From Cucumis sativus (Eukaryota > Streptophyta > Magnoliopsida > Cucurbitales > Cucurbitaceae): 64,000 nucleotides of DNA. The position numbers and the translations under genes were made by a program. The notes beneath the pieces were generated by a model. It ran no database searches and was not told where the DNA came from. It saw only the letters and a list, made by a program, of their open reading frames with translations. Shown in pieces: positions 25,668-38,500 of the stretch; within the stretch, counting starts at the first letter, position 1, and each line of letters starts with the position of its first letter. The stretch lies in NCBI RefSeq assembly GCF_000004075.3, contig NC_026659.2, positions 3,348,001 through 3,412,000 on the forward strand. Direction: 5' to 3'.

Positions 25668-28434
25668 ATGGAAATCACTACTCAATTCGGCTTTGTGGTT
25701 TTAGCTTTCATCTCTTTCTTTTCATCTCTTTCTTATTCTTTGCCTCTTTCGACAAACGGGAGATGGATTGTCGACTCCGCCACCGGGCGTCGAGTGAAGC
25801 TTGTGTGCGTGAATTGGCCTTCTCACACGCAAAGCATGTTAATCGAAGGCCTTGATCGCAGACCATTGAAAGACCTAGCAAATGAGGTAGTGCGATTGAG
25901 GTTTAATTGCGTGAGGCTCACATATGCAACTCACATGTTTACTCGATATGCTAATAGGACAGTTGAAGAGAATTTTGACCTTCTTGATTTGAGAGCTGCT
26001 AAGGTGGGGTTGGCTTTCCATAATCCGTTTGTATTGAATATGACCATTTTTGAAGCTTATGAAGCTGTGGTTGATGTGCTCGGGACCAGTGGTTTGATGG
26101 TTATAGCTGACAATCATATTAGCCAACCAAGATGGTGTTGCTCTCTTGAGGATGGAAATGGTTTCTTTGGAGATCGATATTTCGACACGGAAGAATGGTT
26201 GGAAGGTCTTCGTTTGGTTGCCAGACGATTCTACAACAAATCAGCAGTACGTAAATTCAATCTTCATACTTTTGAAATGATTTTTGTGAAATATGAAACA
26301 AATACATAACATAGACACATACACATTTTTATAAAAGTAAGTTACAAGTATAGTTCATTTGTTAAATTAAAGATCAATCCAAATATTTATTAAAATAAGT
26401 TAGGGAGGACTCGTGGGTACTCAGTTTGAGTTGTATTAAAGCACTTTTTAGACCCAACTCTATTCAACCATAAAATATATTTACGCTGCTTTGGCTCAGG
26501 TTCCTCGAGTCACTAAAGTCATCTATTCATCAAATAATTGGGTTCTTAATATATATTTAGAAAATGAAAATAGTACTAGAAAGTAATTAATTAGTAAGTA
26601 AAATTATGTCTTTCTTTGATAAATTTATGGGACTTTCACCTTCACGTCCAAGCAGGTGGTAGCCATGAGCCTACGTAATGAACTCCGAGGAGCAAGCTCA
26701 AAATCGAAAGATTGGAACAAGTACATAACACAAGGAGCAACAACAATCCACAACATAAACCCAAAGATCTTGGTAATCATTTCCGGTCTAAACTTCGACA
26801 ACGATCTAAGATGCCAAAGGCAATACCCCTTGCAACTAAACAACCTACACAACAAGCTAGTATTTGAAGTACACTTATATTCCTTTAGTGGAGAATCCCA
26901 ATCAAAGTTCATCCATAACCCACTCAACAAAATTTGCTCAAAGGTCATCAATGGGTTTGTGGAGAGAGCTGAGTTTGTGATGGAAGGAGCTGAGGCAGTT
27001 CCTTTGTTTGTGAGTGAATTTGGGTTGGACCAAAGGGGAGTTAATGAGGCTGATGATAGGTTTTTGAGTTGCTTTAGTGCTCATCTTGTTGAGAAAGATT
27101 TGGATTGGGCATTATGGGGTTGGCAAGGGAGCTATTATTATAGACAGGGTAAAGTAGGACCTGAAGAAGTGTTTGGAGTTTTGAATTACAATTGGAGTGA
27201 TGTTAGAAACCCTCATTTTTCTCAGATGTTTCAACTCTTGCAAACCATGTTACAAGGTATGATTTCAAGTTCTATTTGATGACGCTTTTGTTTCGGTTTT
27301 TTTATTTTATAAAACGACTAAGTTCATTTTTCACTATACATAAATGATAAACTACAAAGGACAAAATGAAATTTTAAAAATAAACTTTTGAATAGAACAT
27401 ACAGCTAATGATAGTCTATTTTCTCTTGTTACTTTGTCTATCGAAAATACTCTTATACGTTCAAAAGTTTTTAAAAAAATTTAAACTCCTAAACAAGAAT
27501 TCAAAAATACTTTTGTCATTAGCTTTTCATAGAAACGGTTAGTATTTTATTTCAGAAATACTCATAAATTGTCAAAATTAATATCAACAAAACTCCCTTA
27601 AACTATAATAAAAAAATAAAAAGTTATTAAAAATATACTCTTACATCGGCATATGAACAAAATCCATTAACATTTGTGAATCATATTAATATTAAATTTT
27701 TAATGATTTTACAACTCAACTTTTTTATGATTCGATAATAGCAATTGTGGTAGTACTTTTAGAGCTAATAATTAAGTGTATAGGAACACTTCAAAAGAAT
27801 TACGAATATAATAAAATCCATCAATGATAGATATTATCGCTGATAGACTCCTAATAATAAAGTCCATTACTTATAGGCTTCGAGAGTTGGACTTAAATTT
27901 TACTATATCTATACATTTCTTTTATATTATGATATATTTGAAAATATTTTGGATATAATCTCTATATTTGTTACTAGCTTAATTTGATTTATAGATCCAA
28001 ATTCCAATTCCTCAAACACTTACGTGATGTATCATCCACAAAGTGGGCAATGTGTCCTAGTGCAAGACATGAAACATATGCAAATTTATCTCAACGATTG
28101 TTCAAATGCAAGCCATTGGAGTTATGAAGGAGATGGAACTCCAATAATGTTGGCATCCACTAATTTTTGTCTAAAAGCCAGTGGAGATGGGCTTCCACCA
28201 TCACTCTCAAGGGATTGTTTTGGTGAACAAAGTGTTTGGACAGCCATTTCAGATTCTAAGCTTCATTTGGCCACACTAACAAAGCAAGGCAATAACGGTA
28301 TGTGTTTAGAGAAAGAGAGCTCAAATTCTAGTAGGATTTTGATGAGGAGTTGCGTTTGTGTTGGTAATGATTCAAATTGTTTACAAGATACTCAAGCTCA
28401 ATGGTTTCAACTTGTTGTTACAAATACTTTGTAA
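25668..28434 (+). CDS. Secreted GH5 glycosidase with ricin-B-like tail
   Basis: Three exons, 25668-26246, 26656-27256 and 27995-28434, give 539 residues. An N-terminal signal peptide (FVVLAFISFFSSLSYSLP) predicts secretion. The GH5 fold is clear: RLRFNCVRLTY, ADNHISQPRW, then the acid/base Glu in SLRNELRG (about E202) and the nucleophile Glu in FVSEFG (about E314), and WALWGWQGSYY near the end of the barrel. The third exon encodes a tail of about 146 residues with paired Cys and motifs such as SGQCV, FCLKASGDG and MCLEKE, like a ricin-B-type carbohydrate-binding domain. Plants have a small family of such cellulase-like proteins; substrate unknown, probably a beta-linked wall glycan. Both catalytic residues are present and length is normal. 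Intron 2 contains a degenerate MITE piece (27770-27960). Confidence 0.88.
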
Positions 28435-28892
28435 ATTGTTCACATGGGGAGATGAAATGGTGAAATAAGAAAGTGGGATTATTTAGTTTCAATTATTTGT
28501 TTCATGAGGACTTTTTGCCTTTTCTCTTCAAGTATTTTAACGTATACATATCTTGGGATGATTTTGAGTTTGATTTTTAAGTAAATTTTGTCGTCTTTGT
28601 TCGAGTGTATCCAAGTATTATTCACATTTTAATCCACCATTAGAGATTGAGTTCCAAATAAATCCTAAAAATAAAACAAAAACAGAGTCCCAAATACATT
28701 CCTTTTTCACATAAATACTACATGTTCTGTTTTGATGATAATCTTACTATACAACATCCCTCAGCTAACCTACACAGCCAAATGCTGAGGAGCAACAAAT
28801 TTCCATATCCTTCTAAAGTTTCCACTCTCTAAGTACTTAGTGTCTTCACAAGCTCACCAACTCACAAAAGTTGCTTGGAGACCATTTATGAA
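28435..28892. other. 3' flanks between GH5 and DUF1218 genes
   Basis: Two genes converge here, so this is 3' untranslated and flanking DNA for both. Nothing else is seen. Confidence 0.5.
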
Positions 28893-31800
28893 TCATGCAT
28901 ACTGTCGTCGTGCGTACGTGTCTTCGTGAACGAAAACAGGTTGCTGAGTGTTTTGTGGTGGAAACTGAGGCTGCCCCAAAGCAATGCCTTGAGCTGGAGC
29001 AGAATTCCCCCACAATGGGCTATTGTTTTTTGCCAAATTCAAAGTGAGGTAATAGACTATTGCCAATAAAACACTTGCAAGTGACAGAATGGCGCCTCCA
29101 GCAAAGACTCCGGGTTTCACGACATAGCAGTAATAGTAATAATTACCAAAGTACATAGTTCCTCCACCGTGCTGATCGTTAAGGGCAGCACCAGTCAGCA
29201 ATAACAAGAAGGCAATTACGAAACTGAACCTGAAAACTCAGCCAAATGGAATATGACATCAAGACATAAACTAATGGTGTAAAACATACAAGATTATGAA
29301 CTTAAATTCCTCAAAATGTGTAGGACCGTGTAATAAATTTGAAGTTGTAGCAAACAAAAACATCCTTCTCAGCATATGCTGACTTGAGAGAAGATGGAGA
29401 GAAGGGCAAAAGAGTAAAATAGCTGCTTCTAAAGTAAAAAAATGTTTATTACTGACAATCATTACCTCCCCTTCAAAATAAAAGGATGACCACTTAACGA
29501 TATACCCATTCCAATGCAAGTTCTGCCTCTCACAGTCATGAACCGATGGTAAGGTTACACAGTACAGGAAGTTAGGATATACCCTCCTAGGTTCTGGGTC
29601 CAGATCCCATGTGGAAAAATTAATAATTGAAACCCCTTGTGGTTAGTTAAAGTTGGTTCCATTTATATTCTATTCTGTCTCAAAAAAGGTTGCACTAATC
29701 TAAGAGACTATTTCATTCGTGAAATGAAACATAGAAAAGAGTTGGGCTAGAGAACTTAAAAGAAAGGACTTACTATACGAAGGCTTTGTAGTGTTTACAC
29801 CAAGAAGCAATTAGAAAAAAATACGCTCAACTAAGATCTTGAAAGATTTGCCTTTCCTCCCACAGATTCTTTCTAACCTTCCTAAAACACAAGGAATAGC
29901 CCATTAACGCCAATACCAAATGAATGCTCTTAGTAATTAACGCCAAAGAATTTTAGCTTCCTTAGGTAGATAGATAGCCATCTAGAGCGACATGACATCA
30001 AACAGAGCATGAAATTTGTTTGATGAGGGGAGATCAGGCCAGGGCCAAAATTACTGAAAATATTACTCCTACGCCAAATTAAAGAAGCCATTATACCAGT
30101 CAATTTAGATCCTAAATGAAAACACGAACTCCAGCAGTATTACCCATCAAGAGCTTTGCTTGGTTGGGTGAACACTGTAGATAGGCTTCTAGTTCGCTGG
30201 GTGTGTGCCTGTTTTTATGGGATTTTTTTTTTTTTTTTTTGGGGGGGGGAGGGAGATGAACAATGGAGGGTTCAGAGGGGACCCTCGTGAGGTTTCACAT
30301 GTCACTTTGGGCTCTAATATCAAAGCTTTTTTGTAAATTTGTAATTATTCTCTAGGTGGGGGGGGGGGGGGGGGGGGGGGATGAACAATGGAGGGTTCAG
30401 AGGGAAGGGTATGGACCCTCGTGAGGTTTCAAATGTCACTTTGGGCTTTAATATCAAAGCTTTTTTTGTAAATTTGTAATTATTCTCTAGGTAACATTTG
30501 GGGGGGGACCAACAATGATTGAAGAGTAATCTTGGGATAAAACCAGTTGGTTCTTTCAAACTTTTAGGACTAACTATGTCAGGCCAGGTTTTGACAGAAA
30601 ATTTGAGGAAAAAAGATGAGAATTTGATACCAGAGAGGAGAAGGGTGGGAGATTAGTCGATGGGAAGTGACTTTCAGAGTGGAGCGGAGATCACTCTTCT
30701 AAGGCTCTAACTCTCATACATCATTTATATTCTAACTCGATCAGTATATCAATACCAGACATTTCCATATTAGTGTAGTAGAGTATAAAACAAGGAAAGC
30801 TGAGGAGAGAACAAATTTATTACAAGAAGAAAATTGGCGACTGATGACATCTTCACTGCATCCCAAAGCTAATTCCCTTCTTCCTCAAACAATCCTACAA
30901 CCCACCCACCTGTTAGTTAACTGTCATAACTCATAATGAACCATTAACCACTCAATAGACAGCCCAGATGACTAATGAGTTATAGTACTGCCAGAAAAAA
31001 ATCAGCAACTTCCAAAGTATTTGTCTAGGTGCAACTAATTCCAATTGGGAGATGAGATGAATATTCTCTACCAGTGAACTGTATAATGAACTTCAGAGAT
31101 TACTCAGGATGGGGAGAGCATTAGAGCATCTAGAGTAAAACAGCATAAATACTGATCAAATTTGACCAAATTCGCACCCCAATTCCTGTTTGACTATCAA
31201 ACGGAAAGGCATTCTGAAATTCAACAACCACCATCATTTCCAACTATTTCAAAAGTCAGGCCTAGTGTTAGCTCAAATTCACAACTCAAGGAATGGCATT
31301 TGACAAAAATAATGATTTGTTTCTCCAGTTAGAAAGATATGTAACTGTAAAAAGATGGAATGTTAATTCAATTAGAATGGTTCATAGACCCCTTACCATG
31401 AAATAACGAAGCTCAAGAGTGCTATTTTCCAATTAGGATTGGAAGGATTGGGACTTCTTTTGCAACAAATGCAACCACTAGAAACATTTACAATTAGTTG
31501 TGCAATTAACAGAGAAATTGCAGCAGTTAAACCAAGACCCATTGCTGGACTTCGCGGATATGCACACTCAGATGTAGAGATAAACTGCACCTGAGAGCCC
31601 TGTTAGAAAAATTGGAATCAATTTTGTGTTACTCCTTTTCATAGATTCAGGAAACAATTCACAAACCAAGAACAAATAATGCCAAAACAATAGGTAATTA
31701 CACCATCTAAATAATCAGTTCAAAGATTTGACTGCAATTTATACAACCGTTAACTGAAATTGTTTTTTTTTCTTTTTTTCTTTTTTTTGCACAAGGAAAC

Positions 31801-34304
31801 TACAAAAATCATGAAAATAATGGGTTCCTAATCCATTCAAACTGATATCCAAAAATAATAATGAAACAAATAAATGATCGCTATGGTTAGAATAATCGCA
31901 GTGTTCTTCTCATTATATGTAACGTCCCACATTTTCGAACGTAGTTAATTTCCGTCAACCAAAGTCTTCCTTTGAATTTCATCTTGATTAAGTAATTTAG
32001 ATTGTGATGGACTAAGATCCACTTGTTGCTTGAAATAAACTATTGGTTTTAATTTGGTTGATTCACTTTCAATTATAGGATTTTGGAGCTAAATTTGTTT
32101 AATTTGAGGAGATAATTCATTTGTTTGGATTTCCTAAATTTATTGGATTCAAGGAATTCGAGGTTGGGCTAGGATAGAGTTGTTGGGCTTCATCTTGGCC
32201 TGAAAATTGACTTTGACTTGTCAAAGTCAACTAGGACAAAAAAAGAGATATATATACATATGGATGCAGATGTATATATATTAAAATACTGTTTAATATT
32301 TTCGAAGAAGTGGGGCAGGAATATCAACTACAAGTCAGAAATATTTATTGTTCATAGCCTTCCACTCATTTAGTCTGCCTCTCTGCTCCAAGTCTTTCTG
32401 CTGCCTATTTTCGATAAAGCTGAAGATAACCTCACCAAATGGAGCAATCATTCCATATCAAAGGGTGGTATAGTTGAAATAATCCAAGCGGCCCTCTCCA
32501 ATTTAACAATGCCTAACTTCAAAACTCCAAAATCAGTGAACAAACGATTGGAGACATTTTAGAGGAATTTTTTCTGGTACATCCTAGAAATGAGAAAGTA
32601 AGCTTTGCTTAGTAAACTGGCAAAGGTGCAGCTGCCCACCTAATTTGGACGACTTTAGAAACTTAAAGGAAAGAAATCAGGCCCTTCCTGCAAATGGATT
32701 TGGAGGTATTTATATGAGAAATCCTCCCTATGGGAAAAACAAAATTTAAAAAAAAAGTAGAAAACTATTGTGTCTAAAATATGGAGCACAAGGCTATGCC
32801 TCTTGGTCAGAAAACAAGCCTTAACGACGCGAAGGACCATGAGCTGATTGAATTTCCTAAATCTGATGGAGGCTAAACAAACCTTGATATAGAGTTGTCA
32901 GTTGAGAGGATATCAGTATCAGCTTCCAGCATGACAACTAGACAGCCAACACTCTATTGGCAGTGGAGTACCGCGATTTCTAAGATTTATCCAAAAGAGC
33001 TTAGCTCAACCAGCATCTATATGTAGTGAGGACTAAGAAGTCTGTTGTTCAAATCCCCCAACCCCCCCAGCTTACGTAATGTGTTAAGCGGCTACATATT
33101 CTTGGAATTATTTCTAGAAAAACAAGACCTACCATCAATCTAGACTCTCTTTTGTCCCCTTCCCCTCCCCTCAACCTCAACCTTGCCACCGCTTCTCAGA
33201 TGATGCTAACTGTTCACTTCCTCCCTCCTTCGCCTACCATCCTCTATCTCTCTCTCCTAATTCCTCTTGACTCTAAAAAGTAAAAACTTTCCATCCCGAT
33301 CCCTAACCTAGTCTTCAACCATCTGCTCATTGCATTGTCATCTATTTGGCTTTGCAGCTGATCTCACAACCCACACCCATTCAACCCATAACCCACAACC
33401 ATTCAACCCAAAACCCATCACCATTCACAACCTGCAACCTGACCATTCGTGACAGTCTTCTTCTGTCTTTGCCAGTAACCATTCATTGATGTGATGAAAT
33501 TGAATTAAAAAAATATCTTAATGAGAGATAGTTACAAAAAAAAACACCTCCAACGACTAGAAAGGGTGTTTAGAATAAAATTACAAAAAGGAGACAACAT
33601 GCTCCAACTTCCAAGTAAAAGCTAGTAGAGAAACAGATTCAATAAAGTAGCCTACGTTCTGTTTTTTCTCCATGACGAGCATGGAATAGGGGTATTAAAT
33701 GGGAGTCTCCGCTTTCTCCTTTCTAAAGCCACAAATATGGGACATTTTACAACTCAATTTTCTTAATTCCTTTATTTAGTTCGGACCTCCAAGCTTCAAT
33801 AGACAGAAGGAAAAAGAAGAAAAAGACAAAACAGAGGCAACATTGATCTCAAGCACCAATCTAAACCACAAGTTGTATGTTGTTTCAGTGAGAAACTATC
33901 CAAAAAAATGAGAAAAACTGAAAAAGGAACCCTTAAATTTCGAAGTTTCGAACAATCAAAATATCAACAGAACTGCAACTATTCCAATAAGATGCATTGC
34001 CATCTAAAGTTCACAAAAGACCTTAACATGAAAAAGAACTTCCCCCCTTCCATTTTCCTTATTAATTTCATCAGCCAAGAGAATGGTCGAGAAATACAAG
34101 AGAAACCCACAAACAGAAACCCAAATGCAAGTGAAAATCCAATGTTAAAAAGAACAAACGAAAGAAAACTAAAGATGGGTTGCAAGCAGAAATAAAAGAA
34201 AAAATGACCTTGATTCGTGTAGCTTCAGCAACAAACCCAGTAACAGCTGATAAAATTCCCAATAAACCCACAACAGAACACACCACCAAAACCTTTCTCT
34301 CCAT
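28893..34304 (-). CDS. DUF1218 membrane protein (MWL-like)
   Basis: Three exons, 34304-34209, 31599-31397 and 29229-28893, give 211 residues. There are four membrane segments: the N-terminal VLVVCSVVGLLGILSAVTGF, LGLTAAISLLIAQLIVNV, IALLSFVISW plus FSFVIAFLLLLTG, and GVFAGGAILSLASVLLAIVYYLTL. Family signs are ECAYPRSPA, the Cys-rich SGCICCKRSPNPSN and GAALNDQHGGG. Members such as the Arabidopsis MODIFYING WALL LIGNIN proteins sit in the endoplasmic reticulum or secretory membranes and affect lignin; the role of this copy is inferred only from family. Compared with the small exons the introns are very long (2.6 and 2.2 kb) and full of old repeats. The C-terminal tail is Pro/Gln-rich. Confidence 0.87.
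29740..30150 (-). repeat. Probable LINE fragment in DUF1218 intron 2
   Basis: Read on the minus strand, 29800-29910 translates to RKVRKNLWEERQIFQD, then IASWCKHYKAF, close to the end of plant LINE polyproteins (the usual pattern is W-ERN-RIF, then a SW-CK-F segment). The surroundings show only weak matches and many stops. It lies in the same orientation as the host gene. Confidence 0.5.
30226..30500. repeat. Tandem duplication with poly-G run
   Basis: Two copies of a unit of about 110-125 bp (gatgaacaatggagggttca, then ggaccctcgtgaggttt, then tttgtaattattctctagg) lie head to tail at about 30256-30356 and 30381-30492. A run of about 24 G at 30357-30380 separates them, and a T-then-G run (30226-30249) precedes the first. 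The copies differ by a small insertion in the second (ggaagggtat) and a few changes. Confidence 0.85.
31917..32330. repeat. Possible old LTR-like repeat in DUF1218 intron 1
   Basis: The stretch begins tgtaacgtcccacattttcg, a start common among plant LTRs, and includes a ttgactttgacttgtcaaagtcaa palindromic stretch (its core tgacttgtca). The far end could not be fixed. If it is an LTR it is a solo fossil with no internal part visible. Confidence 0.3.
32340..32850 (+). repeat. LINE (L1-type) reverse-transcriptase fragment in DUF1218 intron 1
   Basis: Conceptual translation gives, in order, SKGGIVEIIQAAL, FKTPKSVNKRLE, FFWY, ALLSKLAKVQLP, CKWIWRYLYEKSSLWE and VSKIWSTRL. This is the usual order after the polymerase domain of plant L1 elements (SKGGR-LI-SVL, -P--V---IE, FLW, W--VC-P, WLWR-----LW). 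Several stops and frame changes show it is dead. It lies antisense to the host gene, inside a 2.6-kb intron. Confidence 0.75.
32990..33080 (+). repeat. tRNA-derived SINE relic in DUF1218 intron 1
   Basis: Box A-like gagcttagctcaaccagcat and box B-like tgttcaaatccccc are about 35 bases apart, as in tRNA-derived SINEs. The downstream part is not defined. Confidence 0.5.
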
Positions 34305-35598
34305 CCCTTTTGCTCTCTAATGTGGAGGAGGACTGATTTCTTACAGAGTCACTCAATGGGAAGTCTCAAAAACCCTTTTTTTTGTTCAAGAACTTGTGGG
34401 TTTTTGTTGTTGTATTGGCCAATCTTTGGGTGTTTGCTTTAAAGCAATAGCAAGAAAACGTAAAGTTGGTGTTGCGGTGTCGAAGAGAGTGGATGGTACA
34501 CCAAAGCAGATTTTCACTATGCACAACTTCGAAAGCTGACGACTGCTTTTTTTTTTTTTTAATACTTTTTCTTTATATGTTCCCCTGTTATGTTATTCTT
34601 GCTTTTGCATTGCATATTCTTTCTTCTTTCCTCTTTTATGAACCTACATTTTTCTTTCTTTTACGATAACAATTGACGATAAGACATTGAAACTTCACTA
34701 TTTTTTTCACTAATTTTGGTATTGTTTCTTACCATTGTTATTCTACATTTCCTAGCATGTCGTCGAATGCATTGCTACTATCTACTACTTATTATTGTAT
34801 CATCTTTGTCACGTTCAAATTCAAAACGGTAGATTTGTAGTCTTGTCGTAATGCACTGTTGTCAACACACTCATCATCTGACATTGTTGGTCTACCACAT
34901 GTTACCCAATAGCTTTGAGCACTAAAAATATGAGAAACACTCCAAACTAGAACTAAAGTGTCCAAATCAATCTCTTTCATTCAAGTATAGTACATCCTTG
35001 TTTCATCTCATAGTTTTACTTTAAAATGACTAGAAACAAACTAGTTGTCAAATTTGGTCTAATTTTCTTACAACAATAAAAGGGGGATTTCTAGCCATTT
35101 AAAGAGCAAACTTCCAAAATTAACAACAGTGATTAATTGAGTCAATTATTTTTTTAAAATCACTCATATCTTGGACTTTAGTCTTCAACTTGAATTAATC
35201 GAATATCAGCAAAAGATTATGTTGCCACAAACAAAAATGATTGATAGCCAACACAAGTGACTAGCAATTTTGTATCATTGGATCCATAAGGAAAATACAC
35301 AAGTAATTGAAATCTATAATCAATGATTGCTAAAAGACAATTTCTCAAATTTATATCAAACAACCATTATCAGAATGCAACCAACACGTCTTTTTCTTAA
35401 AAGGGCTTCCATTAAAATTTTATTTCCTCAAGAAAAGGATCTTATACAAGTGAATCGAATATAATTTATAATATTAACATATGTGCAGCTCGAAAATGTG
35501 AGGACAAAAAGATCAAGGTTAAAGAAATGGAAATAAGAAGGAACTATGAATTAGGAAAATGATAAATGATACAAGTTTTGGATATAATGGAATGAGTA
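34305..35598. other. Intergenic, DUF1218 to ENH1
   Basis: The first 200 bases are the upstream region of the DUF1218 gene (minus strand); the last part is 3' flank of ENH1. An open frame at 34792-34980 has no family features. Nothing else is seen. Confidence 0.5.
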
Positions 35599-38500
35599 TC
35601 ACTGAAGGCCATAAACAAGCAATGCTCCAACAGCTCCAATGCCAGCAACCAAACCAGCAATGACTCCAATTGGAGGCAAACCTCCTCCTACTGCTTTTCC
35701 TGTGCTCACATCATATTTTGCAAACCTTTTCTTTGGTGCTATACATTGAGGGCATGCATATCCATCAGGCTGCACCATCCAAACACCACTCATTTAGTTC
35801 AAACAACAAAACGAAACTCAGTAGAGTTTCAAAACTTTGACTTCTACGTTGATGATATATGTTTAATAGCACAATTAAGTTTACTCGTGTTTTGAAAGAA
35901 TTATACAATCCAGACTATGCTTAAAAAACAAACACATCCAATATAGCCTTGTCAAATGACATGTGACTCATCTCACTTGAGTCAACCTAACCCCCCCCAG
36001 CACATCCATAGGCTTGGCTCAAGCCCGACGTAGTATTACTGTTTGATTAACTTGACTTAGCCCACCTCGTTATTACATATAATCTATCTCTTTGAACTTG
36101 TATTAACAACGTCATTAGCGACCAAATTTGAGTATATATTGTTATTCACATATTATTTAGATGTAGAATAATACAATAACATCCTTACTTATCACTATTA
36201 GCAACCAACATTTTCTTTTAGATGATATGGATATACAAGCTAAGGCATCATCTTATATTAACAAGTCATTCTTTTTTCAGTTCGACAGTTACAGAGTGGA
36301 GATCAAACCCTTGATTTCTGAATTAGGAATTGGTGTCATATCCACTAAACTATACTCTTGCCTATCTGATCTTAACTTAGTGAAAATGGTTTAAAAGAGC
36401 CGAGATCAAGACAAACCTGCTCGTCGAAGGGTTTCGATAGGGTGTAAATATATCCACAATCCAGGCATATGTGAGTTGCTTTAGCCTGCACAACACATAG
36501 TAATGCAAAAACCATGAAGCTAAAGCCTAAAGATGAAGTAAATTTAATACAAAAGGTTACATTATAATGGCTGAGTGATGCTTTACCTTTTGTGCATCAG
36601 TAAGTTTTCTTCCAAAGCGAGGTGGCGCAGGTCTCTTTGGGAGTCGTTTAACATCCACCTCAGCACCTCTGTTTTAACAACATTTTACAAGTTAATATAC
36701 ATCATATATTGTTTGTGAAGTTTTCTTAAAAAGTTAGTAAGCTTTCATTAAAGTTTACTGTTATTTATTGCAAAAGAAATGTTTCAGGGTTGGATCAAAT
36801 TCAGTGTCCTCTTGGTATTCTTTAATAACGGTTTAGGTCTGATCGTTGGATAATGATTTGTCTTTTGTTTGATTTTCTATTATTTCCTCATCCTGGTTTT
36901 ATTTTTCTTAGGTAAGCATTTTAACTATTGATTTTTAAAATAATAGTTATAGTCAATTTCTAAAAAATTAACCCTATTCTTTCATGATTTTCAAAATGAA
37001 AAATACTGAAGTGCATTATGGATGCAACAAAGTTATTCAATTATGATTTGTCACATGATAAATTGTTTCTACTTTTCTTTTAAAATATTTTAATCCATTC
37101 TTCATGATTTGATAAGACATTTTAAGTATGTTCGTAGACTTAATTTTAAAGAATGAAAAATCCAAAAACCAAATTGTTATCGAAATCTTTGTTCGAACTA
37201 ATATTTTCAAAATCTCACCCAAATTTTTCTAAAACGAGATTGTTTTAAAAAATTTGTTTCATTTTTAAAATTTGGGGAATAAAAAATGTGAACAATAGAA
37301 AAAAAAGTGGTAAGGACTACAATAGTTGTAGAAGTTGATCAAAAGGGTAGTTTTTTAAACAAATAAAATACTAATCTTAAGGACTTAAACAGTTCTTTTA
37401 TACAAAATCAAACCATTAAACAGAATATTGAATAATTCAGGCCATTAACTAAGAACTTACAAAAAGTAGTAAGAAAGTGAAATCAAAGTTAAAGTATATA
37501 TAAGAAGAAGATGAAAGGAGAGGGAAAGAAACCTGCTAACAACAAAGTAGACAGAATCAGGCTTGGCTTGAATGGCAGTTTTGGTAAATCCCAACTTATC
37601 AGCAGGCCATAATTCATCTCCAAAGAAACTGCTTGTGTATAGAACTTGATCTCCTGATTTTAACCCTGCTTTTGCTGCATTCCCTCCCCCATCCACTGCC
37701 TAATCCAACATACAAAATTACCTCAAATTACAAATGCATCCACACAAATTCCACATCTACGAATCCATCATAGTAAGATTTTGTTTCAATTTGATCGTCT
37801 CTATAGTTTATAATTAGAATTTAATCTCCATAGTGTGATAGAATTTAATAAACTATAAGGACTATTTACACGGTTTTATCAAACCATAAGAACTATATTC
37901 TAACTTTCAAAATCACAGAAATTAGAGTCAAACTTCATCTAAATTGTAGGTCTAGATGTATGGATACAAATACAATACACAAACACGTTAGGACACGAAC
38001 ATGGAGAACGTTGTTTTTCTAAATGTAGGATACAAACATGACAAGGGCACATTGATTTAAACATACATTTTAAAATATATATTTTTTTTATATATAGAAG
38101 AAAATTCAAAGCAAATGGACCGATACATATGTTTAAAAAATTAATTTGATGTATTACACAATTGCACTAAATGTTTGATATGTATTTAACAAGTGTTAAA
38201 AGTGTCGGAGACGAACACACCAATCAATGACCTCAGTTATAAATTTGTTGATTAGTTTTAACTTTTATAATAGCAAATTATAATAATAAATGAGTTTGAG
38301 AATGAACATTAAAACAGTAAACTAGAAGTTTTTAGATGAATTTGTAAAAATAATTTAACAAAGTTCTAAATATACTCTGTTCTTCCAAGAGAACACATCT
38401 ACAACCCCTCTTATTAGTAATCATAATCCATAAACGAAGTTAATCGGTATGGTCACATTCTTATTTCTCATTTCTTTTTTCTTTTTCTTTCTTTGCACTC

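Noticed and set aside
29520-29640. Possible further SINE (ggttctgggtccagatccca)
   Set aside because: The box-B-like part is fair but no box A could be placed at the right distance.
34792-34980. Open frame of 62 residues on the minus strand
   Set aside because: No homology is recalled and there are no flanking exons.
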